Source: Trichoplax adhaerens (Eukaryota; Placozoa; Uniplacotomia; Trichoplacea; Trichoplacidae). From it: a DNA stretch of 64,000 nt. The notes beneath the pieces were generated by a model. It did no database searches. It was given only the letters and a program-made list of their open reading frames with translations, and had not been told where the DNA came from. The stretch spans positions 2,167,836-2,231,835 of the forward strand of contig NW_002060949.1 of assembly GCF_000150275.1 (NCBI RefSeq). The letters run 5' to 3'. Positions 49,738-62,800 of the stretch are shown piece after piece. How positions within the stretch are numbered: position 1 is the stretch's first letter; every line of letters begins with the position of its first letter. A program made the position numbers and the translations under genes.

Positions 49738-52700
49738 ATGACTTCTGATACAGAATTATGCAAAGACCGAGATAACTTTCCTCCATTAAAGAATGACCTC
49801 ATCTTAAGAGCTGCTCGTGGCGAGTATACAGAAATGATCCCGGTATGGGCAATGAGGCAGGCTGGCCGCTATTTACCAGGTATACACTACATAATAATGA
49901 ATTTACTGCAATAAAATTGCAAAATTACCATCTTGAAATTGACTTTGTGCAGTTGACCAGAGTATAAAATGTCCGGCAAGCTTAAAATATTATACTGTTG
50001 ACTAGTGAGTGATGTTAAACTTTGTAAAATTAGAATGAAACGCCGCTGGAACGATTGATGAAATTCAATGAAATCAATTTATTAGTGCGATAATGTCTCT
50101 AGTGTAGGCTTTAAAGCAGGATCTGTTTTTCTTCTGATATCATGTACTGTAGTCTTCCAGAGCACTTTTAGCCATAAGGTAAAACGGTTTCGTGTGTTGG
50201 GGCACAAACTAACTTCCAAATGTAGATTCTTCATGGGAGCATCACTACTGTACATTCCGGATTTACATGATGTATCATTTTTAAAGGATAATAATCGTAT
50301 TTTGTCTCATTTTAGAATTTAGGGAGGTTAGGAGCAAGCATGAATTCTTCACCTTATGTAGAACTCCATCCTTGGCTTGCGAAGTTACACTGCAGGTAGA
50401 CCCTATTGCTAATTTCATTAGCTTGCTTACACTTTGGCCATGAGCTACTTATAACAGCATCCCTGGATAATTACGTATAATCGCACCTATAGTTAATAAA
50501 GAATCGAAAGTAGCCCAGTTATATCGTGCTACACATTCTCTTGAACTCTCTTGCCTATTTACCCTTGAAATGTTAAGTTTGCAGAGAAGAGCTTTTATTA
50601 ATCATTATGCCATAATGTTCAGATTAGATATTCAAGATCGTTGTAAACTTGTCTACATGTACTGTAAACTGATCTGACTGTTATCAGGTTGTACTCCCTT
50701 CCTACGGTTCAGCTGGAATGCGAAAGAAGCCAAACACATTTGTGAACTAAACTTACCCAAGGCAAAAAGCACGATATTATGGATAAGTCACCAATGACGG
50801 TGAACTACAGGCTGCGGCATAAATATTATTTACCAATTACGACGGGCTTTGAATCAAACAAACTTCCTATTTGGTTATTTGTATTTATAGGCCTCAATTG
50901 ATCTACGTAAATCTCTCAGTGTCAAGTTATTACAACTGTAGCCATAGATTGTAAATTGCATATTTTTCTTCAATTATGCAATTAGCTACCATCATTGAAG
51001 TACCGCTGTTTATTAAATCCTATACGTGAATATCAGCCGATTAATACTCTACTTTAGCAGACGTGAGATCATCAAAATATTTTGTATGCTAATTGATGCT
51101 GTAGTATACGCTTACATTATGAAGTTGACCGACACATCACGGGCCAAAGTTTACCTAGTAGCTCCTTACATAAAGTATTTTAATTTTCGATGACAGTAGT
51201 ATCTCATCACATAATAATTATGCACTTGTGTATCGCTAAAGATACTCATTGTATGAGATATGCTTTCATTTACATAAACATAGACCTAGATATCAAAGAT
51301 GATCTAATTACTGAGATATAAAAATTTTATTAGCCAATTAGACGATTTAATTTGGATGCTTCTATTATCTTTTCGGACATTCTGGTTATACCTCAGGTAA
51401 TTAATACCTTTAATTTCGTGAAATATTATATCACGGTTTAGCTAAAACAAATGATACACCATGTTACATATGATGTATACTACTATAATGAGACCTTAAT
51501 TAATTAACTTTTTTTCCTTCATTCAATAATACAGGCTCTGGGAATGGATGTGGAAATGATTCCAGGCAAGGTGACAAACTAAAAAATAAATTTAAAACTT
51601 CAATTATAACAACCTGTGTTTACAGTAATTATATAACAAGATTTTCGTTATAATTCTGAGTGCTGTTACATTTTACAGGGTCCTACTTTTATCAGGCCAT
51701 TAGAGCATCCCAAAGATCTGAAGGTATCCAAGACAACTGTACTATGGATTAATAACTACTGATTTAATACTGAATTAACTGTAACCGTTGTAATATGTTC
51801 TACGCAGGAATTGGAGCACGATGTTGATGTAGATGATAAGCTTGGCTACGTATATGATGCTATCACGCTAACAAGACATAAACTCGAAGGTCGAGTACCT
51901 CTGATTGGATTTGCTGGAGGACCAGTAAGAAATCTTGTATACTCTACTTGCAATATTTCTATACTCCTACACGAGTGTGTTAAAACAATACCTTATTTAT
52001 AGTGGACTTTAATGGCATACATGATCGAAGGAGGCGGAAGCCAAACCATGTCGAAGGCAAAACAGTGGCTTTATCGATATGAAGATGAAAGTCATCAACT
52101 CCTTCGATTGCTTGTCGACATCACCGTCAAATTTTTAGTTGGTCAGGTTAAAGCTGGAGCGCAGGTGAAAAATTTAACAAAACTAACATCCGAAGAACTT
52201 GTTAGGGAATACTGCATAAATAACGCTATCGTTTACCTATCTTTATACTGATTTAAAGTTTCTCTTTATTAAAGCTTCTTCAAGTATTCGAATCCCATGC
52301 GGGATACCTTGGGAGAGATTTATTTAATAAATATTCTTTGCAGTATTTGCGCGATATCTGTAAAAACGTTAAGAGGGAACTCGTTGATGCTAAAATAGAT
52401 CCTGTGCCCATGGTATTTCAATTTTACAAACGCCTGATTGGGTTTGTAGCAATGAAAAGTTAAAATATCTGTTTATCAATCTTACAGATTGTATTTGCGC
52501 GAGGAGCCCATTATGCCTTACAAGAATTAGCTAGTACTGATTATGATGTGATTAGTGTCGATTGGACTATTGATCCAAAGGAAGCAAGGTAATTGCACAG
52601 TCTATCCGTTCCATAGTACATATGTTACTTCATAATGCAGCTAGAGAGGTGCTATATTCTAGTGTCGTCCAACCAGCTACTCGCTATAGTAAATTTTTCG

Positions 52701-53225
52701 TCTATGATGGGAGAGACTGTTAGGGCATAAAATTTCATTTAAAAATCTTTCTACATAATATAATATTGTTATAAGGTAAAAGTGAATTATTGTACTGTAT
52801 ATTTATCCGCACAGATATCGAGGTGATGTTTATAGCCAATTAATTATCGGTTAATTTAAATTCAGCATAGTCAATAAGATGCTATCAATCTACAGAGCTA
52901 ATTGCTATTTCATTTCCAGAAATAAAATTGGCGGACAATCGACAATTCAGGGCAACCTTGATCCTTGTGCATTGTATGCTAATAAGGCAAGTAACTTTTA
53001 GTGACGTATCTCTGGTAACTCAATGGCACAATTGGTATCTAATTCTTCGAATTATCCTTTTAGGTTGAACTAGAAAAGCTCATAGGGAAAATGATAGCAG
53101 AGTTTGGTACACAACGCTATATTGCCAATTTGGGGCACGGCATATATCCAAACGTTGAGCCATCACAGCTGGACTGTTTTGTAGAATGTGTGCATGCATA
53201 CTCTAAAAATCTTAATGCTACCTGA
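49738..53225 (+). CDS. UROD: Uroporphyrinogen decarboxylase, copy B
   Basis: Eleven exons: 49738-49879, 50316-50395, 51334-51396, 51535-51570, 51679-51723, 51808-51924, 52003-52164, 52275-52412, 52488-52588, 52920-52986 and 53064-53225; 1113 nt, 370 aa. Each exon has the same length and phase as in copy A. Active-site residues are intact: MRQAGRYLP (Arg40, Arg44), IIFSDIL (Asp89), [13 protein letters not shown] (Tyr167), FESHAG (Ser222) and NLGHGIYPN (His342). Differences from copy A are mostly conservative, and introns differ in length and sequence, so the duplication is old. Intron 10 uses a GC donor (AAG|GCAAGT) where copy A has GT. Both copies look functional; the sequence does not show whether they differ in expression. 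Reaction and pathway are as for copy A. Confidence 0.96.
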
Positions 53226-54283
53226 GTTATCGTTTTAATGAACAAAGTTTTTATTTTTTTAATCGTATCCTCCGATACCGGTAGTAATTAAAATTAGATG
53301 ATTTAAAGACAGTTATACACGTTCCACTAAGCGTAACTTAATGATAAACAGACCTATACTCATATTATAGAACTTGCGATATGTAACTGAAATTAAGTTC
53401 TTATGTCAATGAAAGACGTTGTACGATGTATATTCGTTCTGCTTAATGTCAGCTATCTATGCACAATACGAAATAAGAATAACCCATGTTATAATAAAAA
53501 CTATTATACTGTACAGTAATTATTGGCATAAATGTAATTTTAGAAATTACTTTGTCTAGTGCATCCATTTTACGTAACGCCACACCATAACTATAAATTA
53601 CTGTACTGTATTATTGAATATTCGAGGATCTGATCGCAGAGTTCAAGCTTAATAACTACTGGCTTTACTATAGACTGAGTACGGTTAATATGCAGTGTTG
53701 TAGACGTAAACGATGTCCAACAGCTTATACCGAACTAGATACTGGAGTACAGTATATTACATCGTGACCGTTAGTATGTACTACTAGTACTGTATATTGT
53801 CATGGTAAAGTCTAATTTCGGAAACTTATCTAAGGTGATTAATATAACATCACCAAGTTCACTCGGGACTACGGACACTCTTTACATCTAAGAATAGTCC
53901 TTGGTGCTATACTATACATGCAATGCACTTGTTTAGGATCTCAATTACACTTTTAGTCAAAATAAAATACACAATGTGTTAAATAATTCGAAACCAGTCT
54001 GAAGTTGAGAATATTTACTTCGTAGATCATAAAGTACTAGAATACGATATACGAGGATTAACGTTCAATGTTGAAGATTCGAATACAACTTCTAAAGTTT
54101 ATACAGTATTCCGTAGCAAGTCGATAAGATATCGCAATACAATACTAATGTAATCGCCATTACAGTCAATCTTCAATGCTACGTGGCAATCATCTACAGT
54201 ACTTCGAGCACTGGAGCAAAGAGAGCACATCTCACAAATAAACAATGTACAAGGTTTCGGATAAATTTTCTTTATAAATTTAT
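53226..54283. other. Intergenic, UROD copy B to the H2B 3' end
   Basis: About 1.05 kb with scattered TACTGTA/TACAGTA motifs (for example 53512-53520 and 53603-53612). No gene or structured RNA was recognised. Confidence 0.5.
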
Positions 54284-54299
54284 GGCTTTTAAAAAAGCC
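54284..54299 (-). terminator. Histone 3' stem-loop of H2B
   Basis: Read on the minus strand, GGCTTTTTTAAAAGCC forms a 6-bp stem and a 4-nt TTTA loop, 62 bases after the H2B stop. Size, loop and position match the stem-loop bound by SLBP that replaces poly(A) in replication-dependent histone mRNAs. A purine-rich TATAAAGAAAA follows about 10 bases later, where the U7-binding histone downstream element is expected. Confidence 0.88.
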
Positions 54300-54361
54300 G
54301 TTGGTAGACTCAAATGCTAAACATTCGAATTATAGAGTAGTGGATTTAGTAGTCCATGAAT

Positions 54362-54736
54362 TTACTTGCTGCTGGTGTATTTGGTGACAGCTTTGGTACC
54401 TTCGCTGACGGCGTGCTTAGCCAATTCACCGGGCAAGAGAAGACGAACAGCGGTCTGAATTTCCCTGCTGGTAACGGTAGAACGCTTGTTGTATTGAGCC
54501 AAGCGGGAAGCTTCATTGGCGATACGTTCGAAGATATCTTGAACGAAAGAGTTCATGATGCTCATGGCCTTGCTGGAGATTCCAGTGTCGGGGTGAACTT
54601 GTTTCAAAACTTTGTAGATGTAGATGGAATAGCTTTCCTTTCTTTTCTTTGCACGCTTCTTCTTTTCAGAAGCTGCGGCGGTGGCCTTGGCTTTTCCGGC
54701 CTTCTTTTCTCCCTTCTTGCTAGCTTTGGCAGGCAT
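54362..54736 (-). CDS. H2B: Histone H2B
   Basis: An intronless ORF of 124 aa, the usual H2B length. A Lys/Ala-rich tail ([17 protein letters not shown]) precedes the histone fold: [60 protein letters not shown] and [19 protein letters not shown]. The C-terminus is TKYTSSK, with the conserved ubiquitylation lysine in the AVTKYTSS context. It forms the H2A-H2B dimer of the nucleosome. No partner histone gene is seen within several kilobases, although H2A/H2B pairs are common in animals. The 3' stem-loop indicates an S-phase, replication-dependent gene. GC content is clearly higher than in its surroundings, as expected for a conserved histone. Confidence 0.98.
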   Translation of the reverse strand: MPAKASKKGEKKAGKAKATAAASEKKKRAKKRKESYSIYIYKVLKQVHPDTGISSKAMSIMNSFVQDIFERIANEASRLAQYNKRSTVTSREIQTAVRLLLPGELAKHAVSEGTKAVTKYTSSK

Positions 54737-54793
54737 GTTTCAAATGAATTACTTGGTGTGTTTATACTTCAATAGTCAAACAGACGAAGATGT

Positions 54794-54854
54794 GATTGGA
54801 AACTGCTCGCTGCAGCTATTTATTACATCCTGGGTGGATCGAGGCTAACCAATC
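54794..54854 (-). promoter_or_regulatory. H2B promoter: CCAAT and TATA-like elements
   Basis: Upstream of H2B on the minus strand there is an inverted CCAAT (GATTGG, plus 54849-54854). A TATA-like TAATAAATAG (54816-54825) lies about 25 bases closer to the gene and 80 bases before the ATG. A further CCAAT (54794-54799) follows. CCAAT plus TATA is the standard arrangement of animal core histone promoters. Confidence 0.6.
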
Positions 54855-56835
54855 ACAGTCCAGATCATTGAAATAGTGGGATCCAGTTAATGCTTGCGAT
54901 CAGGTCCGCAATTAGGAATGGCGGGCAAGTTAAATTATTTGATTGGTTAAGCTTTGATCCGGACTTGAGTACAAGATATAGTACTTTGTATCGTATTCAC
55001 AGTATAAAGTATTGTAATATTGTCATTCTTGCACTCTATCGTCTACCGTGCAGCATCATGGGCCATCGCCGCAGAGTCAGTACGGCTACAGTCATGATTT
55101 ATGTTACGGAACTATGCCTTGGTACCTGTTTCCGAGTAGTGTGGTTTCGAGCAGTCGATATTCAAACAAGAATTTGATAGTAGGAGGATCTTGCACTCCA
55201 TGATTCCCTTACAACAAGCTACAGCCTGAGAGTAGATTTTGTTTCTGCTAACAATCCTTCGGAATGGTAAATCACTAGCCAGAATAAACCCTAACAATAA
55301 ATCACGGTCTACGAGTCCAATAGTATTGAACTACTGTATTTTGAAGGTTTCAATGCGCCACAATACTAATTCATTCGCCAAGCTCCTTCCTTTTGCAGCA
55401 ACCTTGACTAATATACTATTACGGTATACAAATTTCTTGACATCAGATCTGCTATGGGGTGCTCGCCTTGAGACGATAAATAAGGCATAACTACAGTACT
55501 GTATTTTTGAAAGTGATACTTTTCCACGGTACTCTTTAATCATAATATGATGTGAGTATTGTTCAATAAAAGATTGCATTTAGCAATCGGGCCTCAATTC
55601 TTGCATTAATAATATTATTACTTTACTGTATGGTTAATAGTGTTGAGCTACGATTCATCAATGAAAGCTCCCCCAGTTACAAGTAGAATCTAGCGTCTAT
55701 CTGACTATTGGATTCGCAACACTGTAATTCTTTCTTTACAAATTCTCTATACAGTACTTTATCATCAACCTATTCAGTCAAGTTATCATTCAATTGACAA
55801 CATAATTTCAATATGACTCAATTTATTACATCATTTCTTCATTTATGAAATGCATGGAGAATAGAATAACTAAGTTAGTACAAGTGCTAAAATACTACAT
55901 ATTCATATCATCAGATATGAACAGTTTATCTTCTATAAAATAAGGACATCGAAACTTTTCAAAGCTAATGCAACAATAGTACCACTCAGGAGAGTAATAA
56001 AGTTCCATGTAGGCTTCGACAATTTTAATATTTAAACTAGGAGAAATTTATCCCATATATAATAAAAAACATAGGAGACACTGTACTGCATACCAGCAGT
56101 ATAACATGATTGTACATCATATTTTAACTTAAGAATACGATATGATGTCAGATTGATAACGTCACTTCAATGACAGCAACATAAATAAACTTCTATACCA
56201 GTTGGCTTGTAAACTTATTAAAATTATTGGCAAAATTGAGTACTGTAAAACAAGTTTTATCAGCATAGATTAATTACTTAAAGAGCAAAATAATAACGTA
56301 GACGAAAATTTTCAAAACATTCTGGTATTAACGATAGACAAGTGTTCATAATTAATAATACTGATAATATTATCTCCATTAAATCGGTTTAACTCAATTG
56401 AATTAACCAATATCTAATGTAGAAATAGCACTAAAAATGATTAACAATCATTGATCTAAAATTACACATACAGAATCATATAAACACAGAGTGATAATAT
56501 CAAATTACTTTACTATACCGTCACAAGACGAGAACAAAAAATGCCATCCACTAAGTAATTATTTTCCATACTATCAGTTATCATGGCTGTAGAGATAGAA
56601 TACGGCGTTCTTACTATCCTGATAGTATATGAATTATTTAATTAAGAGATAGCACAGGGTAGATCGCTAGATATCTGGAAAAGTGTCGATCATTCTACTT
56701 TTCAAATCGTAGCTTTCATACTTATCAATTAATCCGCTGTTGAATAATCAAATTACCATCATATATTTATGAATAAAATATGACTTTGTATGGACCTTTT
56801 CTAATTAAGTTTTTGTATCATACGCTACAAATATT
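54855..56835. other. Intergenic, H2B to the midnolin-like gene
   Basis: About 2 kb. ORFs of 60-95 codons on both strands lack family motifs. It includes a CTACAGTACTGTA palindrome near 55492. No repeat array or RNA gene was recognised. Confidence 0.5.
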
Positions 56836-59800
56836 TTAGCAGCATCTTTTAGCCAAAGGATTTTTATACTTGTTAAAGCGACGACGGCGTTGATCTCGTT
56901 CTTTTAGTATCTTTCTTAATTCTGTCATTTTTGTTCGAGTTATTTCGTTTTGATGTTTCGATTTGTCGATATTGTTATTGCATATTGGTATTCCATGATT
57001 GTTAACTGTCTCATTAGCTGTAGAATTGCAAGAATTGTTCTTATCGAACAACGTATGACCTTGCTGTTTCATTGTTGCTGCAATCAAATCGTTGAGAATA
57101 TGGCGAACGGTTGTAGCATCACGCCTCAGGCATCCTCTGTTATCAAAACAGCACGATTTAAATCTACCGGAAAATTTACCAGCATAAATTCCATTATCTT
57201 TCTTTTTGATATATATGTTCGTATTACTGGATGAGGGCATCACATCATCCTTAACTTTGCTAAGCTCATGAACTATTTTCTCATTGCATTCTGTAGACAA
57301 AAAATAAGTGTTAAAATTCATTTAGTAAATCTGTGATCAATAAACGCTGCTGAAAAATTACGCACTAGCAAGCCTAATGACGGTCCATGTACTGCAAATT
57401 ACATGATGACCATATACTATAAATGTAGGTTACTTTACAATACTACCCCAATATTAAAACGACCTACTAACACTTAATGAGTAAATATGCACTGTAATAT
57501 GGATTTCAGCACGATAAAATATCAATTTTTCTTTAGTAATTCATATTTTATCGTCATCTAAACTTATGCAAAACATAAAATATCGTTTAGACTATAACAA
57601 AATTAATCAGTAAAGTAGTAATGCAATATATTTTTGCAATAATGCTTAATCATGCCACTAAATTGAGAATAGAGATTAAACAATAATGCCTTATGTGACG
57701 GCCATTATCGCACGATATACAGCACCATATTTTAGTAAAAATAATTACTTCCAATATAATACAATAAACTTACAGGGTTTATATTTTGATATAGAAAGCA
57801 AAAGTATGACTAATATAACTTATTGCCAAGTAACGCCAGTTTACACATCAATGCGTAGGCAATCAAATTTACCTGCTGTCATATGCCTCGAACAAACGCG
57901 TGGGATGGAAGATAACTGTATTTGTACCAAAACTAAGCGACCTTCCAGTTGGACTGGCAATGTCAATAATTTCCTACCGCACAAAAAGGCTTCGACCTAT
58001 AACCACATGTTCAAAATTCACGTCGTTAATAACATTAGGAATTTATTGTATGTGAATTACCAATAATATAACTGAAAGCCTTAGTCATTAAAAATTTGAT
58101 TCTTATTGTCTACAATTTGATATTTTGTTATCTTTGTAAAATACCCAATATAATGCCTGAAACGCCTTCTAATATACAGATTACAGTCTAGACGATCGTT
58201 TATAAAGACTGTCACTAAGTGTTAAGATTAGCCTAAGATAACCATTTTTTATTACATTTAAGTGAATACTTTTTTAAATATGGTAAGTAAACGTTATAAT
58301 CTGGGACTCTTATAATGATAACGTACACGGTAATCCTCACCCCATAATGCTATAACGAAAATAAAATGATCTATAACGTATAAAAGAAATCATAGGAGGA
58401 AGAACTTATTACTTTATACCATATACATAAATATAGACAATGCTCAATCAAACATATTTAGGTATCACTTCCTATTAAATTAACTATGAATCCATCATTT
58501 CAATTTATCCAGGTGCATAACGATCTACAATGGATTCAACTATGCAATTACATGGATGAGTAAGTACATATAAAAGCCCTTTATATTATATTATAGTCAT
58601 GTCGTAATTAAGTCAAATTAATTATTTTACCTGCTTTATGATAATAGATAATTAGAGTCACGTACATTATTTATATGATTTCAACAGTATCGAAATGATA
58701 CTTCTTGATCAATATGTATAACGCAATGATAATACATGAATGAGTGAACCTATCCTACTGTATATTAGATTTTACGTAAAACAAGGTTAGTTGACTACCT
58801 GTAGCAACTACTACAAATGAAATTTGTCTTAATGACATTAAACTTTATTGAAGGCTAATAAACTGCAATTTTTTTAGTTTAAAAATGAGTCACTTTGTCG
58901 TGTATAAACAACGCACGTCAAGGAAGTAGTAACATATTAAAGCTAGGAGTATGACCAAGAATTAAATCAATTATGATACGAACGCTAGCAAAAATTACCA
59001 TAATGTAAATTATTATCCCTTTATCGCACTTAATTGGCAGCAAAAGATGATAAAACGGGGGGGGGGAATAGTAAAGCAAACTCAAGTCTTAGAATCACTT
59101 TTTTAAATATTGATTGAATAAAAAAAGGAGTTAGAAATTGTAACGGTTCAATACAATATTTGATTCTCATGATACACGTGCAAAATAGGAAGATCCATTG
59201 AAAATTATTATTGATACTGCGACTTCCTCATCTTGACGATGATGATGCTGATGAGTAAACAAATATTACAGATTGGTTACAATGAATACCATTCGAATAA
59301 GCAAAGACAACTCTCAGACGCATTTGTCTACATCGATTGCTATGTAAATTCTATTACGGATGTGTTGGTATGACGAGAAGTAATTTGCAACTATATTGCA
59401 TCATTGTACAGTAATAAAATAAGTTATTTTATCCTTTATGAAAATGTATAATTTCTTTTACAATCAGGATAATGCTTTCATATTGATCGAGTATTTATCA
59501 TTACGTTCTGCAACGATAACTATTTAAAGAGTAGCGATCAAATGACGCATAAAATAATATCTATGGAATGGTCTTGTATAACAACAATGAAATTAGATAT
59601 AATGGCTCGTAATTCTAATAGTTCTGAAACTTATGTCATAATGAAAGGGGTATCATCTTTTTCCTCTATTATTTGAATACATTCTAAATTGACTAATTTC
59701 TGATAAAAGCATCAATATTCTCATGACAGAGAAAGAAATCATTAATAACCAGCTTCGTTCATCTGGTATGACTCATGCATGATTATGAAGTTGACAGAAA

Positions 59801-62800
59801 CTGCTTGAAAATGTAAATGAATAAAGATAACGTTCATGATATACTATTCATGTTACTTTGTTTTCTATATACAGACACTTCTACATACTGCATGTAATTC
59901 ATTAAAAATGTACAGTATACTGTAGAAACTATGATTAGTTTGAGATTTGTTGAGAAAACTTATACAGTATGTGCATTACACACTGTACTAAATCTAGGAT
60001 TTATATATTTGATGATTCTATTAAATTACCATAAGTAAAAGATAATTATTAACCGATACCTTAGTGCACTCAATCAACTGTCGTCCGAAGTTATATGTAC
60101 TGATAATACAATGTAACATTCGCATTAAGGTTATCCTACATGCTGCAATATAAATGACGTACAGTGCCTATAAACTAAATCGTCATATTAATAGTACTAT
60201 CTGTAAAGTGAAAATTTATCAGACAATAGTAGAATGGAAAATGGACAACGTCCGATTAAATTTGTTTAGGGCGAGTGCAGAGAAAGTAAAGAAAGAGCGT
60301 GCGTGATATTACTCCGACAGTGGAAACCCTTTACTGTTCAATTCAATCATGATAAATTATCAGTATGGACTATCACGGCAACTACAATGATAGTCTATCC
60401 AAATTGAGGGTATTAATACTGTAACACTAGCAATGATAGGAAGTGACGAAATCACCATCTCCTACTATGTCTTGTGGGGCTATTGTAAATGAAAGAACAG
60501 TGTAAATAATTTCTAAAATAAAATAAAAAATGACTTTTGTACTTGTACCTTAGTTTAGTACCTGCTACAGTAAATTGTCAAAGACGCGTTATGTACCTAT
60601 CATGACCATTAACAAGTTATAATTCTGTGTTATCCCTCATTTGATTTACAATCGAATGCATTAAATTAAATCTAGCCTACATACTGTAATATACGTTGGC
60701 ATTTGTGTGGTATTTTGATAAAAAATTAAATATCTACCATGTCATAGTTTTACCCTTTTAAAATGATAGCTCTTAAGATATCAACAAGATAATTTAGTAA
60801 CAGTATCAAACCGCCAATATATGGAAAAGTAAAATTTTATGCAATAGATATAATAGGACAATAAGAAAAATATTGAACCAAATCAATTAATAAGAGTCAA
60901 GAAGTTGATTCAATCTTGAAAATCTAAACAATACCACAAGTAATACATATGCATCAAAATTTTATCGACTATCATCATTGTTCCACTATGTGAAAATTTT
61001 CACTAAGCGAAGGACGCAATAACAGGCGAAAGAAAAGGATAGGAACTGAAAGTTGAAAGGCAAAATTTAAAAGTAACAATATCATAAACTACGTATAATA
61101 AATTGCTGAAAATCTAGACTATTATCGCATGGAATTTGATGCTATGAAAGGGTTGGCTATAAGTGAAAAGAATAATACAGTGGCAAATGAAAGGGTACCT
61201 ATCATTTGCCAATTATTTGATTATGCAATCAATTACTTCCTCCCTACGACCTAATAAAGTTGTCATCATGCATTAAGAAAAGCCACTGAGACAAAGATTT
61301 GCGTGAAAAATTAAAATTACCAGTAATCATTAATTAATTAATACTGCCATTGACTATTTCAATCTTGCGTAGCATGTCTCTGCAGTCACCTTCATCTTAA
61401 AATTAAACCAGACACTAACGGCTGATGTATAGATTCAAATAATAATTTTTTCCTACTCAATACAATCGCTGATGAATGTTATTGAAACCTCAAGAGAAAA
61501 ATATTGTAATAATCTTTACATAGACTTTTATGTATATGCACAAGTTGCGATTTACCGTATAACATCAAAAATAACAATGTCATGACCCATACTGTGCTAG
61601 TATAACTGATATCGTAAAAATGGCAGACGCTATATTGAAAGTACATGTAATTTCGAGATCTAGCTAGGTTTGGGTACGATAATAAGCGTTACAAATTCTA
61701 TTGACAACTACAGCTCTAGGTACTGTACTGTGATCATGTTGTAAGCCAATAATGTTTTATTCATCATGTTGATGAATTAGTAACTAAAATACATACGATA
61801 TGTAGGAAAATGATATTAGGATAAGGCAGTCAATTTTAAACTATAATATGTCTTATATGAACAAAGCTATAGCTATTGCACGTATACAAAATGGTATACG
61901 GAATGAATAAGTCATGAATCAATATAGCTACATTATGTATGTATTAATTATCATGTTTCTAAGAAAAAGAAAATTACCGTTTAAGGTAAATATTTTATAC
62001 TTTATAAAACTAAAACTAAAATATTGTAATTTGTTGGTAAATATGGACTAACTTTGAATAGGTGAGGGTAAGAATGAATGAATGGCTTTAGTTCTGACGT
62101 ATGAATAAGATAGTTAAATTTTAATTACTTTGGGAATAACATAAAAAATGATAACATAAAATAGTAACGGTAATATCATATTAATGTACTTAGTTTTTGT
62201 GCAACATCAGACCTGTAAAAATATTGTTACCAATATTGTTAATGCATGAAACCGATACTAGCTAGGTGCAACTTGGCGAGAAAAGTTATAGAGTGCAGAG
62301 TAAAAAATAACAGTAGTATGGGGGTGGTAACTTATAAAGTTCATGTAAAGGTGAACTAAGCTGCCTACATCTAATTTAAAAACCATCTATTGATATAGTT
62401 GATGGGTGGAGGAGGAGGAGGAGGTGGAGATGAAAGATACAGAAAAAAGTGATCACCATAGATTTTGTTAGTCAACACCGCCCATTATTTTTTCCCGAGG
62501 TGTTTATTTTTAACAAGAACTATTCTAATCCATCATAAACTTAGCCGCCAGTTGACAGGCGCTATAATTTAATCTGTACTTTTTGGTCAGCTAGAGTTTA
62601 CGAGAATTTCATGCGACAACATTATATCGCGATATTTATTTTATGACTATCTAAAAAAACACTTAATCTACTTTGATAATAATTATTATATCTATCATCC
62701 TTGAAATATCTACACTAAAAATGAAAATGGTCAATCGATCAATATCTTATTTCAGTCATGCAGACAGATAGGCAATGAAGCTTGATTATAACTTGCAAAA

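Noticed and set aside
49738-53225. UROD copy B as a degraded duplicate
   Set aside because: All eleven exons are open, equal in length to those of copy A, and keep the active-site residues; the GC donor is a tolerated splice site.
54356-54775. 139-codon plus-strand ORF
   Set aside because: Antisense to histone H2B. Its length follows from the GC-rich histone codons, and it has no family motif.
57686-58066. 126-codon plus-strand ORF
   Set aside because: Overlaps the midnolin Catch exon (57996-57873) on the other strand. The Catch match and splice phase explain the openness.
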